Assembly: GCA_900541025.1 (NCBI GenBank)
Contig: UQIL01000004.1
Coordinates: forward strand, 41,960-105,959
Source: an uncultured Collinsella sp.
GTDB lineage: Bacteria; Actinomycetota; Coriobacteriia; Coriobacteriales; Coriobacteriaceae
DNA: 64,000 nucleotides
Reading direction: 5' to 3'
In this document: piece after piece, positions 1 through 8,262 of the stretch
Numbering within the stretch: the stretch's first letter is position 1
How the letters are laid out: every line of letters begins with the position of its first letter
Made by a program: the position numbers and the translations under genes
Notes under the pieces: model-generated
Databases searched by the model: none
Seen by the model: only the letters and a program-made list of their open reading frames with translations
What the model was told of the DNA's origin: nothing

Positions 1-2
1 TC

Positions 3-173
3 GGAGCCCTCGATGTGCTGCGTTCCGATACGCAGCTCTTGGTTATCTCGCATCAGCGCCGTACTATGGAGGACGCTGACGTCCTCTATGGCGTCTCGAT
101 GCAAGCCGACGGCGTCAGTCGCGTCGTCTCGCAAAAACTCGATCGCGAAACCGGAAAGGTCGTGAATGCATAA
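3..173 (+). CDS. smc: Chromosome segregation ATPase SMC, C-terminal end (partial)
   Basis: The gene enters from the left edge; only the last 56 residues are visible. They read through the D-loop and H-loop of an ABC-type head (QLLVISHQRRTMEDAD, then LYGVSMQADGVSRVVS), which is the signature end of bacterial SMC. The protein would compact and segregate the chromosome with ScpA and ScpB. Its TAA overlaps the ATG of ftsY (TAATG), so the two are translationally coupled; smc-ftsY is a common order in Gram-positive bacteria. Confidence 0.85.
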   Translation, partial: GALDVLRSDTQLLVISHQRRTMEDADVLYGVSMQADGVSRVVSQKLDRETGKVVNA

Positions 174-1090
174 TGGGATTCTTCGATGCTCTCTCGCGCG
201 GACTTGAGCGCAGCCGCGAGGCCCTCAACGAGGTCTTCTACTTTGGCGGTGAGGTCGACGAGGATTTTTGGGAGGACCTGGAGGACACCCTCGTAATGGG
301 TGACATGGGCGCCGAGGTCGCTATCAAGGTCTCCGATGACCTGCGCGATGCCGCGGCCAAGAAGAACCTCAAGACCGCTCCGCAGCTTCGCCGCGCCCTG
401 GCCGAGCAGCTTGAGCAGCACTTTGTGCCCATCGAGCGAGATCCGTTCTCCGATACGCCGAGCTGCGTGCTGTTTGTGGGCATTAACGGTGCCGGCAAGA
501 CCACGACGGTCGGTAAGATCGCGAGCACCATGGCTGCCCGCGGCAAGAACGTGGTGATCGGTTCGGCCGACACCTTCCGCGCCGCCGCCATCGAGCAGCT
601 CGATGTGTGGGGGCAGCGTGCCGGCGTACCGGTTATCAAGCGTGACCGCGGCTCCGATCCGGCGAGCGTGTGCTATGACGTGCTCGACGAGGCCGATAAG
701 CGCGGCAGTGACCTGGTGCTCATCGATACCGCCGGCCGTCTGCACACGAGCCCTGAGCTCATGCGCGAGCTTGCCAAGGTGGTCAATGTGACCCGTAAGC
801 GCGCCGCCAATATGGCCGCCGGTCCCATGCCGGTTTCGGTCGTGCTTGTGATCGACGCCGCGACGGGTCAAAACGGTCTGAACCAGGCGCTCGAGTTTAA
901 CGAGGCGCTGGGCCTGGACGGTATTATCATGACTAAGCTCGACGGCACGGCTAAGGGCGGTATCGCCATGGCCGTGGCCGAGAAACTCAAGCTCCCGATC
1001 CTGCGCGTGGGCGTGGGCGAGCAGGTCGATGACCTGCAGGAGTTCAATGCCAAAGATTTCTGCCGCGCCCTGGTGGGCGAGTCCAATTAA
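173..1090 (+). CDS. ftsY: Signal recognition particle receptor FtsY
   Basis: SRP-GTPase of 305 aa that docks ribosome-nascent-chain-SRP complexes at the membrane. The N domain is followed by the P-loop GINGAGKT (residues 103-110), then DTFRAAAIEQL, DTAGR and TKLDG, the G1-G4 motifs of the SRP GTPase family. The acidic A domain seen in E. coli FtsY is almost absent, as in many Gram-positive forms. The start overlaps the smc stop by 1 base. The partner gene ffh follows after 10 bp, so both GTPases of the targeting cycle are co-transcribed. Confidence 0.96.
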   Translation: MGFFDALSRGLERSREALNEVFYFGGEVDEDFWEDLEDTLVMGDMGAEVAIKVSDDLRDAAAKKNLKTAPQLRRALAEQLEQHFVPIERDPFSDTPSCVLFVGINGAGKTTTVGKIASTMAARGKNVVIGSADTFRAAAIEQLDVWGQRAGVPVIKRDRGSDPASVCYDVLDEADKRGSDLVLIDTAGRLHTSPELMRELAKVVNVTRKRAANMAAGPMPVSVVLVIDAATGQNGLNQALEFNEALGLDGIIMTKLDGTAKGGIAMAVAEKLKLPILRVGVGEQVDDLQEFNAKDFCRALVGESN

Positions 1091-1100
1091 GGAGTGACTA

Positions 1101-2576
1101 GTGTTTGATTCCCTGAGCGATCGCCTCAACGACACATTTGACCGCCTGCGCGGCAAGGGCAAGCTGACCGAGGCCGATATTACTTCGGCCATGCGCGATA
1201 TTCGCATGGCACTGCTCGAGGCCGACGTTAACTTTAAGGTCGTCAAGGAGTTCGTCGCCAAGACCAAGGAGCGCTGCATGACCGCTGAGGTCATGGAGTC
1301 GCTGTCGCCGGCGCAAAACGTCGTCAAGATCGTGCTCGACGAGCTCACCGAGATGCTTGGCTCAACCGAGAGCAAGCTCGTCTTTAGCAATCGCATTCCC
1401 AATGTCATCATGCTCGTGGGCCTGCAGGGCTCCGGTAAGACCACGGCGGCCGTAAAGCTGGCCTACCTGCTCAAGAAGCAGGGTCGCTCGCCGTTGCTCG
1501 CCGCGTGCGACGTCTACCGTCCCGCTGCTGCCGACCAGCTGGCCACGCTCGGTGGCGAGATCGGCGTACCGGTCTTCCGCGGCGACGGTGCGCACCCGGT
1601 CGATATCGCCAAGGGCGCCATCCAGGAGGCCGTCGACCACCTGCGCGACGTGGTCATCGTCGATACCGCCGGACGTCTTCAGATCGATGAGCAGATGATG
1701 CAGGAGGCCGTGGACATCAAGAAGGCCGTTAAGCCCGATCAGGTGCTGATGGTCGTCGATGCCATGACCGGCCAGGATATCGTCAACGTCGTCTCGACCT
1801 TTGCCGAGCGCACCGACTTTGACGGAGTGATCATCTCCAAGCTCGACGGCGATGCCCGTGGCGGCGGCGCGCTTTCCGTGCGCCAGGTGACCGGCAAGCC
1901 CATCAAGTTCGTGAGCATGGGCGAGAAGCCCGATTCGCTGGAGCCGTTCTATCCCGATCGTATGGCCAAGCGCATTCTAGGTATGGGCGACGTTGTCGGC
2001 ATTATTGAGAAGGCCCAGGAGGCGGCCGACGCCGAGCAGCTCGAGGCTGCCGAGCGCATGCTGCGCGAGGGCTTCACCATGAATGACATGCTCGACCAGA
2101 TGAAGGCCGTCAAGAAGATGGGCGGCATGAAGGGCATCCTGGGCATGCTCCCCGGCGGCCAGCGTGCGCTCAACCAGATGGGCGGCAACCTGGACGAGGG
2201 CATCTTCGACAAGAACGAGGCCATCATCATGTCGATGACCAAGGAGGAGCGCCTTCGCCCCTCCATCATCAACGGTCAGCGCCGTGCCCGCATTGCCAAG
2301 GGCGCCGGCGTGACCCCCACCGAGGTCAATAGCCTTATGAAGCAGTGGGGCGAGATGAACAAGATGATGGGCCGCATGCGCACGATGGCCAATCAGGCGC
2401 AGGCCGGCGGCAAGAAGGGCAAGAAGGGTAAGAAGGGCAAAAAGATGCGCATGCCCAATATTCCCGGTCTGGATGCCATGGGGCTGGGCGGCATGGGCGG
2501 CCTGGGAACGGGCAGCCCCAAGTCCGATATGGACCTGCTGCGCCAGATGGAAGCGCAGATGCGTAATAAGAAATAG
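1101..2576 (+). CDS. ffh: Signal recognition particle protein Ffh
   Basis: SRP54 GTPase, 491 aa, starting at GTG with GGAG upstream. N domain, P-loop GLQGSGKT (107-114), DTAGR and SKLDGDARGG, then a methionine-rich M domain (about 300-430) that binds signal peptides and SRP RNA. The C-terminus carries a lysine/glycine tract (KKGKKGKKGKK) and a Gly/Met-rich tail, longer than in E. coli (453 aa) and probably another RNA-contact tail. It ends the smc-ftsY-ffh operon; a strong hairpin follows. Confidence 0.96.
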   Translation: MFDSLSDRLNDTFDRLRGKGKLTEADITSAMRDIRMALLEADVNFKVVKEFVAKTKERCMTAEVMESLSPAQNVVKIVLDELTEMLGSTESKLVFSNRIPNVIMLVGLQGSGKTTAAVKLAYLLKKQGRSPLLAACDVYRPAAADQLATLGGEIGVPVFRGDGAHPVDIAKGAIQEAVDHLRDVVIVDTAGRLQIDEQMMQEAVDIKKAVKPDQVLMVVDAMTGQDIVNVVSTFAERTDFDGVIISKLDGDARGGGALSVRQVTGKPIKFVSMGEKPDSLEPFYPDRMAKRILGMGDVVGIIEKAQEAADAEQLEAAERMLREGFTMNDMLDQMKAVKKMGGMKGILGMLPGGQRALNQMGGNLDEGIFDKNEAIIMSMTKEERLRPSIINGQRRARIAKGAGVTPTEVNSLMKQWGEMNKMMGRMRTMANQAQAGGKKGKKGKKGKKMRMPNIPGLDAMGLGGMGGLGTGSPKSDMDLLRQMEAQMRNKK

Positions 2577-2601
2577 AGCTCTAATTCCAGTTTGATATGG
2601 C

Positions 2602-2638
2602 AAAGGCCACTCGGAAGCTACCGGGTGGCCTTTGTTGT
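2602..2638 (+). terminator. Terminator hairpin after ffh
   Basis: Perfect 9-bp stem AAAGGCCAC / GTGGCCTTT with a loop of about 14 nt, followed by a T-rich stretch. It lies between the convergent ffh and the leftward DUF134 gene and is A/T-flanked on both sides, so it may act in both directions. Confidence 0.75.
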
Positions 2639-2696
2639 TGGCTTTGATTGTTGGGTTGCGTTCAGCGTCGCGCCCCGAGCTCGCGGTGTCGTGCCG

Positions 2697-3461
2697 TTAG
2701 TGGCAGCCACAGCCCTCGTGGCCCTCGTGCTCGTGATGGTCGTGGCAGCTGCAGGACTCGCCGTGTTCGTGGGCGTGGCCGTGGTCATGGCCGTGGCAGC
2801 CGCATGTGGCCTCGCCGTTCTGTGCGAGCGTGCCGGCAATAAGGGCTTCGACGCAAGCGTCGCAGCTGCCCTGGGCACCTGCGTATACCGTGATGCCGGC
2901 TTGGGCAAGCGCGTTGATGGCGCCACCGCCGATGCCGCCGCAGATGAGCGTGTCCACACCGCCGTTGGCGAGCAGGCCCGCCAGGGCGCCGTGGCCGGTG
3001 CCGCCGGTGCCCACGACCTGCTCGTTGAGCACCTTGCCGTCCTGAATGTCGTAGATCTTGAACTGCTCGCTGCGGCCAAAGTGCATAAAGATGTTGCCGT
3101 TGTCGTACGTCGTTGCCACCCTCATGGTGCCGACCTCCTTTGCTGGCCATGCGGCCGTCGTCGAGGCGATGGGGGAGTACGCGAAATTGCCGCCCTCGAT
3201 GACGAGCGCTCGTCCGTTGACCAGCGCATCGGCCACCTTGCGATGCGCGCGGCTGCAAATGGCCGCCACCGTTGCACGGGCGATGCCCATCTGCTGGGCG
3301 ACCGCCTCTTGGTTGAGACCTTCCAGGTCGCACAGGCGCAGCACCTCAAGCTCGTCGACGGTCATGTCGATGGCATCACCGCTGGCCAGGCCATCGGGGG
3401 TGAAGCCGCGGTATTCGGGGATGATCCCGACGCGGCGCAGTTTTTCGCGTCTTCCTGCCAT
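2697..3461 (-). CDS. DUF134 HTH regulator fused to a NifX-type metal-cofactor domain with His/Cys tail
   Basis: Three modules in 254 aa. Residues 1-90 are a DUF134-type helix-turn-helix region (LEGLNQEAVAQQMGIARATV). Residues 110-210 are a dinitrogenase iron-molybdenum cofactor biosynthesis (NifX/NafY-like) domain (HFGRSEQFKIYDI, GGIGGGAINAL). The last ~35 residues are almost entirely His, Cys, Asp, Glu and Gly (HGHDHGHAHEHGESCSCH), an obvious metal-binding tail. An upstream GTG at 3467 is possible, but AAGGAG then directly abuts it; ATG at 3461 has proper spacing and is preferred. Likely a metal or Fe-S responsive regulator. The target is unknown; the palindromes just upstream are candidate sites. 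Confidence 0.8.
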   Translation of the reverse strand: MAGRREKLRRVGIIPEYRGFTPDGLASGDAIDMTVDELEVLRLCDLEGLNQEAVAQQMGIARATVAAICSRAHRKVADALVNGRALVIEGGNFAYSPIASTTAAWPAKEVGTMRVATTYDNGNIFMHFGRSEQFKIYDIQDGKVLNEQVVGTGGTGHGALAGLLANGGVDTLICGGIGGGAINALAQAGITVYAGAQGSCDACVEALIAGTLAQNGEATCGCHGHDHGHAHEHGESCSCHDHHEHEGHEGCGCH

Positions 3462-3475
3462 GCACACTCCTTATC

Positions 3476-3540
3476 TGACATATGTCAACAATAGGATAAC
3501 GCGTTAGTCGTTGGGCGCAAGGCATTTCTGGCATATGTCA
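3476..3540. promoter_or_regulatory. Pair of TGNCATATGTCA palindromes (candidate operators)
   Basis: TGACATATGTCA at 3476-3487 is a perfect 12-bp palindrome. TGGCATATGTCA at 3529-3540, in the wider context TTCTGGCATATGTCAGAA, is an 18-bp palindrome with one mismatched pair. The centres are 53 bp apart, about five helical turns. They lie immediately upstream of the leftward DUF134 fusion gene. Autoregulation by that HTH protein is the simplest reading, but is inference. Confidence 0.55.
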
Positions 3541-3607
3541 GAAAAAGGCTAAGATGCCTCGTTGCCGCTTGCGGAGCCGCGCTGCCGTGCATTGCGTGTG
3601 CCGGACT

Positions 3608-3645
3608 AAGTGTCCAATTCGACACTTGCGCGCCTGGGCTACAAT
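3608..3645 (+). promoter_or_regulatory. thyA promoter with overlapping 20-bp palindrome
   Basis: Candidate -35 TTCGAC (3618-3623), 16-bp spacer, -10 TACAAT (3640-3645). The -35 sits inside the near-perfect palindrome AAGTGTC-CAATTC-GACACTT (3608-3627), which has only one non-matching symmetric position. That placement suits a repressor site for thyA-folA. The start codon lies 35 bp past the -10. Confidence 0.5.
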
Positions 3646-3679
3646 AAATCTCGCTTATAGGCGACTGACAGGAGGGTCA

Positions 3680-4528
3680 ATGAGCAAAGCTGATCAGCAG
3701 TTTGTAACCATGTGCCGCGATATCTTGGATCATGGCACCACCACCGAGGGCCAAAAGGTCCGTCCGGTGTGGGAGGACGGCACCCCTGCCTATACCATTA
3801 AAAACTTTGGTGTCACGGCGCGCTATAATCTGCGCGAGGAGTTCCCCGCGCTCACCCTGCGTCGTACGGCGCTTAAGTCTGCCATGGACGAGATTCTGTG
3901 GATCTATCAAAAGAAGTCCAATAACGTGCATGATCTCAACAGCCATATCTGGGATGAGTGGGCCGATGAGACCGGTTCCATCGGTAAAGCCTACGGCTAT
4001 CAGATTGGTCAGAAGAGCCATTACGCCGAGGGCGACTTCGACCAGATGGACCGTGTGCTGTACGACCTTAAGCACACGCCGTATAGTCGCCGCATTATGA
4101 CCAATACGTACGTGTTTAGCGATCTGTCCGAGATGCACCTTTATCCGTGCGCCTATAGCGTGACCTATAACGTGACGCAGCGTCCTCAGGACGACAAGCC
4201 GACGCTCAACATGATTCTCAACCAGCGCAGCCAGGACATTTTGGCCGCGAACAACTGGAACGTGTGCCAGTACGCCATTTTGCTGATGATGGTCGCGCAG
4301 TCGGTCGATATGATTCCCGGTGAGCTGTTGCACGTGATCGCCGACGCCCATATCTATGATCGTCATGTCGATATCGTCCGCGAGCTTATCGAGCGTCCGC
4401 AGTTTGCGGCACCCAAGGTAACGCTCAACCCCGATGTGCATGACTTCTATGCGTTTACGACCGATGACCTGATCGTCGAGGGCTATGAGCACGGCCCGCA
4501 GGTCAAGAACATTCCCATTGCGGTGTAG
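3680..4528 (+). CDS. thyA: Thymidylate synthase
   Basis: Folate-dependent ThyA (282 aa) making dTMP from dUMP with methylene-THF. The catalytic Cys lies in the segment LYPCAYSVTYNV, and the dUMP-binding stretch reads NQRSQDILAANNWNVCQYAILL, a pattern seen in ThyA of Gram-positive bacteria rather than the E. coli pattern. The start at 3680 follows GGAGGG; in-frame codons upstream are not needed. It stops directly before folA, which regenerates the THF that ThyA oxidises. Confidence 0.95.
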   Translation: MSKADQQFVTMCRDILDHGTTTEGQKVRPVWEDGTPAYTIKNFGVTARYNLREEFPALTLRRTALKSAMDEILWIYQKKSNNVHDLNSHIWDEWADETGSIGKAYGYQIGQKSHYAEGDFDQMDRVLYDLKHTPYSRRIMTNTYVFSDLSEMHLYPCAYSVTYNVTQRPQDDKPTLNMILNQRSQDILAANNWNVCQYAILLMMVAQSVDMIPGELLHVIADAHIYDRHVDIVRELIERPQFAAPKVTLNPDVHDFYAFTTDDLIVEGYEHGPQVKNIPIAV

Positions 4529-4537
4529 GTGGTGCTC

Positions 4538-5056
4538 ATGACGTGTAAGCTATCTGCTATCGTCGCCGTGTGTGACGATTGGGGCATTGGGTGCGAGGGC
4601 GACATGGTGGTGTCCAATCGCGCCGATATGCGCCATTTTGTGGCCTGCACCAAGGGCTGCCCGGTTATCATGGGACGCAAGACCCTGCTGAGTTTTCCCG
4701 GCGGGCGTCCGCTCAAGAACCGCCGCAATATCGTGCTCACCCGCGACGAGAGCTTTGCCCCCGAGGGCGTCGACGTGGTGCATAGTATCGACGAGGCGCT
4801 CGCCGCGGTTGCCGATGAGCCCGTTGCCTGGGTGATCGGTGGCGGCGATGTCTATCGGCATTTTTTGCCGTATTGCGTCGAGGCCGAGGTCACGCATAAC
4901 CACTGCGTCCATGTCGTGGATACGTACTTTCCCGATTTGGAAGCCGATCCTGCGTGGGAGATTGCGCAGCGTAGCGGGGTCGCGACGATTGCCGCCGGTG
5001 AGGGTGACGAGGGCGTCGATTATGAGTTCGTGACGTATCGTCGCATCGAGGCGTAA
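4538..5056 (+). CDS. folA: Dihydrofolate reductase
   Basis: DHFR of about 172 aa reducing dihydrofolate with NADPH. Hallmarks are the N-terminal SAIVAVCDDWGIG, VIMGRKTLLSFPGGRPLKNRRNIVL and the NADPH-site motif WVIGGGDVY. I start it at ATG 4538, preceded by AGGTGG; two GTG codons at 4529 and 4532 are in frame but lack spacing. It forms a two-gene unit with thyA (9-bp gap), closing the thymidylate cycle. Confidence 0.94.
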   Translation: MTCKLSAIVAVCDDWGIGCEGDMVVSNRADMRHFVACTKGCPVIMGRKTLLSFPGGRPLKNRRNIVLTRDESFAPEGVDVVHSIDEALAAVADEPVAWVIGGGDVYRHFLPYCVEAEVTHNHCVHVVDTYFPDLEADPAWEIAQRSGVATIAAGEGDEGVDYEFVTYRRIEA

Positions 5057-5100
5057 ATCGTCTGGCGTGAACGGTATCATCGGGTTGATTGAATGCATGG

Positions 5101-5125
5101 GGCGGCGCTTAGCGTCGCCTCGTTT
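5101..5125 (+). terminator. Short hairpin after folA
   Basis: GGCGGCGC-tta-GCGTCGCC forms an 8-bp stem with one G-T pair and then TCGTTT. The T-tract is weak, so termination may be partial. Confidence 0.4.
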
Positions 5126-5165
5126 GGTATAGATGTGCTGTAAAGAAGGGTGCGGGCTGGCTGCT

Positions 5166-6080
5166 ATGACTGATGCCGTTGAGGTTCTGCGAATTGATTC
5201 GCTCGAGGACGAGCGGCTCGATGCCTACGTGCGACTGACCGAGCGTGAGCTTCGCTGCGTGCTGGAGCCGCAGAAGGGCATTTTTATCGCTGAGAGTGCC
5301 AAGGTCATCGAGCGTGCGGTTCGCGCCGGATATGAGCCGGTGAGCTTTCTTCTGGGCGAGCGCTGGCTCGACCAGATGATGCCGCTGTTTGACCAGCTTG
5401 TCGTGCGCGAGGGAGCGGGTCCGGTTCCCGTGTTCGTGGCCTCCATGGAACTCATGGAGCAGTTGACGGGCTTTAACGTGACGCGCGGCGCGCTGGCGGC
5501 GTTCCGTCGCCCGCGTCAGATTCCGGTTGATGAGTTCTTGGGCGGCGTTGTCGAGGCGGCGGGGGGTCGTCCGGTGCGCGTGTGCGTGCTTGAGGGTATT
5601 GTCGATCACACCAATGTTGGCGCGATTTTCCGCTCGGCTGCCGCATTGAACGTTGACGGTATTTTGGTCAGCCCGACGTGCTGCGATCCACTGTATCGTC
5701 GCTCGGCCCGCGTGAGCATGGGCACCGTGTTTCAGGTGCCGTGGACGCGCATTGGCAGCGAGGCTCGTGTGTGGCCGCATGATGGTCTGAGCGCGTTGCA
5801 CGATGCCGGTTTTTCGTGTGCCGCTATGGCGTTGACGGACGACTCTGTTTCGCTTGATGATCCTGTACTGCGGAAGATTGATCGCTTGGCGATTTTTATG
5901 GGCACCGAGGGTGCCGGCTTGGGCGCCAAGACCATTGCCGGCTGTGACCACGCGGTGCGCATTCCGATGGCGCACGGGGTCGATTCGCTCAACGTGGCCG
6001 CGGCGAGCGCCGTCGCCTTTTGGCAGCTGTGCCCGCACGTGAGCAATGAGTATCACTACCAGCCGGGTTTGTATCACTAG
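5166..6080 (+). CDS. SpoU/TrmH-family RNA 2'-O-methyltransferase
   Basis: 304-aa SPOUT methylase. An N-terminal substrate-binding part (residues 1-120) precedes the knotted catalytic domain with motif 1 (DHTNVGAIFRSAAAL), motif 2 (FMGTEGAGLGAKTI) and motif 3 (IPMAHGVDSLNVAAASAVAFW). It is expected to methylate a ribose in rRNA or tRNA using SAM; the exact site cannot be told. ATG 5166 is preferred over an in-frame ATG at 5133 because family homology begins near here, but the Shine-Dalgarno is weak for both. Confidence 0.88.
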   Translation: MTDAVEVLRIDSLEDERLDAYVRLTERELRCVLEPQKGIFIAESAKVIERAVRAGYEPVSFLLGERWLDQMMPLFDQLVVREGAGPVPVFVASMELMEQLTGFNVTRGALAAFRRPRQIPVDEFLGGVVEAAGGRPVRVCVLEGIVDHTNVGAIFRSAAALNVDGILVSPTCCDPLYRRSARVSMGTVFQVPWTRIGSEARVWPHDGLSALHDAGFSCAAMALTDDSVSLDDPVLRKIDRLAIFMGTEGAGLGAKTIAGCDHAVRIPMAHGVDSLNVAAASAVAFWQLCPHVSNEYHYQPGLYH

Positions 6081-6205
6081 GCAGATATTTTGCACTGGGC
6101 TCTGATTCGGGGTGTTTCGGTCGACGCCGGTCGGTGCTAAGCTGGTATTTGCTTTGGTCTTAAATTGCCGTTTTGTTGTTTAACATACGTTGGCGGGGAG
6201 GGCGT

Positions 6206-7555
6206 GTGGCTAAGAAATCTACGGCTATCGATGTAACGCAGGGTGTCATTTGGCAACAGCTGCTGTCGCTGTGCGTTCCCATCTTTTTTAGTTCGTTTTT
6301 TCAGCAGGCCTACACGCTTATCGGTACGTATATCGTTGGCCAGTTTGGCGGCAAGCTCGCGCTGGGTGGCATTCAAGCCACGATGGTGCTCACCGAGCTC
6401 TGCATTGGCTTTTGCGTTGGCGTCGGCGCCGGCTGCGCGGTCATTACCGGTCAGTATTTTGGCCAGCACGATGATGAGCGACTGAGTCGTTCGGTCCATA
6501 CAGCCATGACGCTCGCGCTGGTGGGCGGTATCGCTTTCTCGATTCTTGGCATAGTGTTCGTTGAGCCCATGCTGGTGCTTATGAACACGCCGCATGAACT
6601 ATTGGCCGAGGGCGTGGCCTATGCTCGTTGTTATTTTGCCGCGATGGTTGCGGCACTGCTGCTGAATATGGGAACCGCACTGCTGCGTGCCGTGGGCGAC
6701 ACGCGCGGCCCCGCCGTGATCATTGCCTCTGGCTGCCTGGTTAACGTGGTGCTGGATATCATTTTTGTCGCTGTGTTGCATATGGAGGCGCTGGGCTGCG
6801 GCATCGCGGTGGCGCTGACCATTTGCTCCAATGCAACGATGATCGTGTTGCGCATGATGCGCGCTCCGGGTGCATGGCGTCTTTCGCTGTCTAAGCTCGG
6901 TATCGATCGCGGTATTTGCAAGAGTATGATCTCGTGTGGTCTGCCACTCGGTTTTCAATCGGCTGCCTATTCGATCTCGAACGTGCTGATCCAGGTGTCG
7001 GTTAATTCGTTTGGCGCCGATGTCACGACTGCTTGGGGTCTATCTGGGCGCCTGGATGGCATTATCTGGATGGTGACCGAGGCGCTCGGCGTATCGATCA
7101 CTACGTTCTCGGCGCAGAACTTTGGCGCGCGCAACTACGAGCGCATGCGCAAGGGCTACCATACGTCGCTCGTGCTGTCGTTTATGCTCATTGGTGGCCT
7201 GTCTGCCGTGCTGCTGGTGTTCTCGGGCCCGCTGTCGCGTTTGTTTGTCGACGATGCTTCGATTTCGGCGTACACCACGACTATCCTCCATTTCATTGCG
7301 CCGTTCTATGCGATTTTCTCGATTATCGAGAACGCCTCGGGTTCCATCCGCGGCGCCGGCGTGAGTTTGCAGCCTATGATGCTCACCATCTTTGGCACCG
7401 TTGTCTTGAGGGTGATCTGGGTGTTTGCGATCATGCCCTTCGATCCGTCGCTCGAGCATCTACTGCTGGTTTACCCCGTAACCTGGCTCATCACCGCAAC
7501 CATGTTCACCATCTACCACCACAGCGGCAACTGGCTAGGTCGCGCCACCGCCTAG
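6206..7555 (+). CDS. MATE family multidrug/sodium antiporter
   Basis: Integral membrane protein of 449 aa with about 12 predicted helices in two similar halves, typical of MATE exporters (early FSSFFQQAYTLIGTYIVGQFGG; second half with ALGVSITTFSAQNFGARNYERMRKGY). It would expel cationic drugs or metabolites using Na+ or H+. Starts at GTG 6206 behind GGGGAGGG. Monocistronic; substrate unknown. Confidence 0.9.
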   Translation: MAKKSTAIDVTQGVIWQQLLSLCVPIFFSSFFQQAYTLIGTYIVGQFGGKLALGGIQATMVLTELCIGFCVGVGAGCAVITGQYFGQHDDERLSRSVHTAMTLALVGGIAFSILGIVFVEPMLVLMNTPHELLAEGVAYARCYFAAMVAALLLNMGTALLRAVGDTRGPAVIIASGCLVNVVLDIIFVAVLHMEALGCGIAVALTICSNATMIVLRMMRAPGAWRLSLSKLGIDRGICKSMISCGLPLGFQSAAYSISNVLIQVSVNSFGADVTTAWGLSGRLDGIIWMVTEALGVSITTFSAQNFGARNYERMRKGYHTSLVLSFMLIGGLSAVLLVFSGPLSRLFVDDASISAYTTTILHFIAPFYAIFSIIENASGSIRGAGVSLQPMMLTIFGTVVLRVIWVFAIMPFDPSLEHLLLVYPVTWLITATMFTIYHHSGNWLGRATA

Positions 7556-7576
7556 CTCATCCGTCAGATACCCCTG

Positions 7577-7653
7577 ATAAGTTGCGGTGAAATAGTTCCT
7601 GAAAAGCCCTTGCGGACCGTCAAACAAGTACTATTCCACCGCAACTTCCTTAT
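7577..7653. repeat. Dispersed palindromic repeat, copy 1 (AAGTTGCGGTGAAATAG type)
   Basis: Inverted-repeat element between the MATE gene and cobO. Left arm ATAAGTTGCGGTGAAATAG (7577-7595) pairs with a right arm ending near 7653 (ACTATTCCACCGCAACTT). The same 19-nt left arm recurs at 41773 with a different loop, which shows it is a mobile or repetitive extragenic element rather than a gene-specific terminator. Confidence 0.8.
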
Positions 7654-7684
7654 GAGCTGTAGGTGTTGGCGGAAAACGAATCAA

Positions 7685-8170
7685 TTAGTATTCGATGCCT
7701 TGGCGGGCTAGGAGGCCTTCGTCGAAGTAGTGTTTGATGGGACGTATTTCGGTGACTAAGTCCGCGAGGTCGGCCAACGGCAGCAGCCCGCGGCCGGTGA
7801 GCACGAGTTCCGTGGTGGCGGGCTTTATCGCGATCAGCGCTTCGACATCCTCGCGTGTCACGAAGCCGCGGCGCATGGCCTCGCCGAGTTCGTCCAAAAT
7901 CAGAACGTCGACCTGTGATATCTGCTCGCATGCGAGCTCCATGATCTGTGCGGCGCAAGCCTCGGGCGCGTCGCGGTCAGCTTGTACGATGCGCAGCCCC
8001 AGGCGCGGCGCGGCATCGTGTTCGGCGCAGTGCAGTTTCTTGGCAAACTGCAGCCTAAGAACGTCGAGCCCGTAGCCCGTCGCGCGCAGCGCGAGCCCCA
8101 GCGCAGCCGTCGTCTTGCCCTTGCCGTCGCCTGTATAGATTTGAACCTTGCCGACTTACAGTGATGCCAT
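7685..8170 (-). pseudogene. cobO: Corrinoid adenosyltransferase CobO/BtuR with in-frame stop at codon 5
   Basis: The frame encodes a CobA/CobO/BtuR-type ATP:corrinoid adenosyltransferase: P-loop GDGKGKTTAALGLALRATG, VLILDELGEAM (Walker B region), ELVLTGR, LADLVTEIRPIKHYFDEGLLARQGIE. The only start with a ribosome site (AAGGAC-AGAG-ATG, 8170) reads M-A-S-L and then TAA at 8158-8156, directly followed by V-G-K-V-Q-I-Y-T-G. No ATG, GTG or TTG lies between that stop and the P-loop. The rest, to the family's usual C-terminus, is intact. Either a recent nonsense mutation, a sequence error, or initiation at an unusual codon. Confidence 0.75.
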
Positions 8171-8262
8171 CTCTGTCCTTTCGTGCCCGGCGTCGGTTTA
8201 TCGCCGTCCGGGTTGGGTATTCTAGAAAGCATTATCAACCCCAGTAGATGGAGTTCAAGCAG

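Noticed and set aside
2592..3494. 300-aa plus-strand frame opposite the DUF134 fusion gene
   Set aside because: The minus-strand reading has clear DUF134 and NifX domains and a metal tail; the plus frame is low-complexity Val/Ala.
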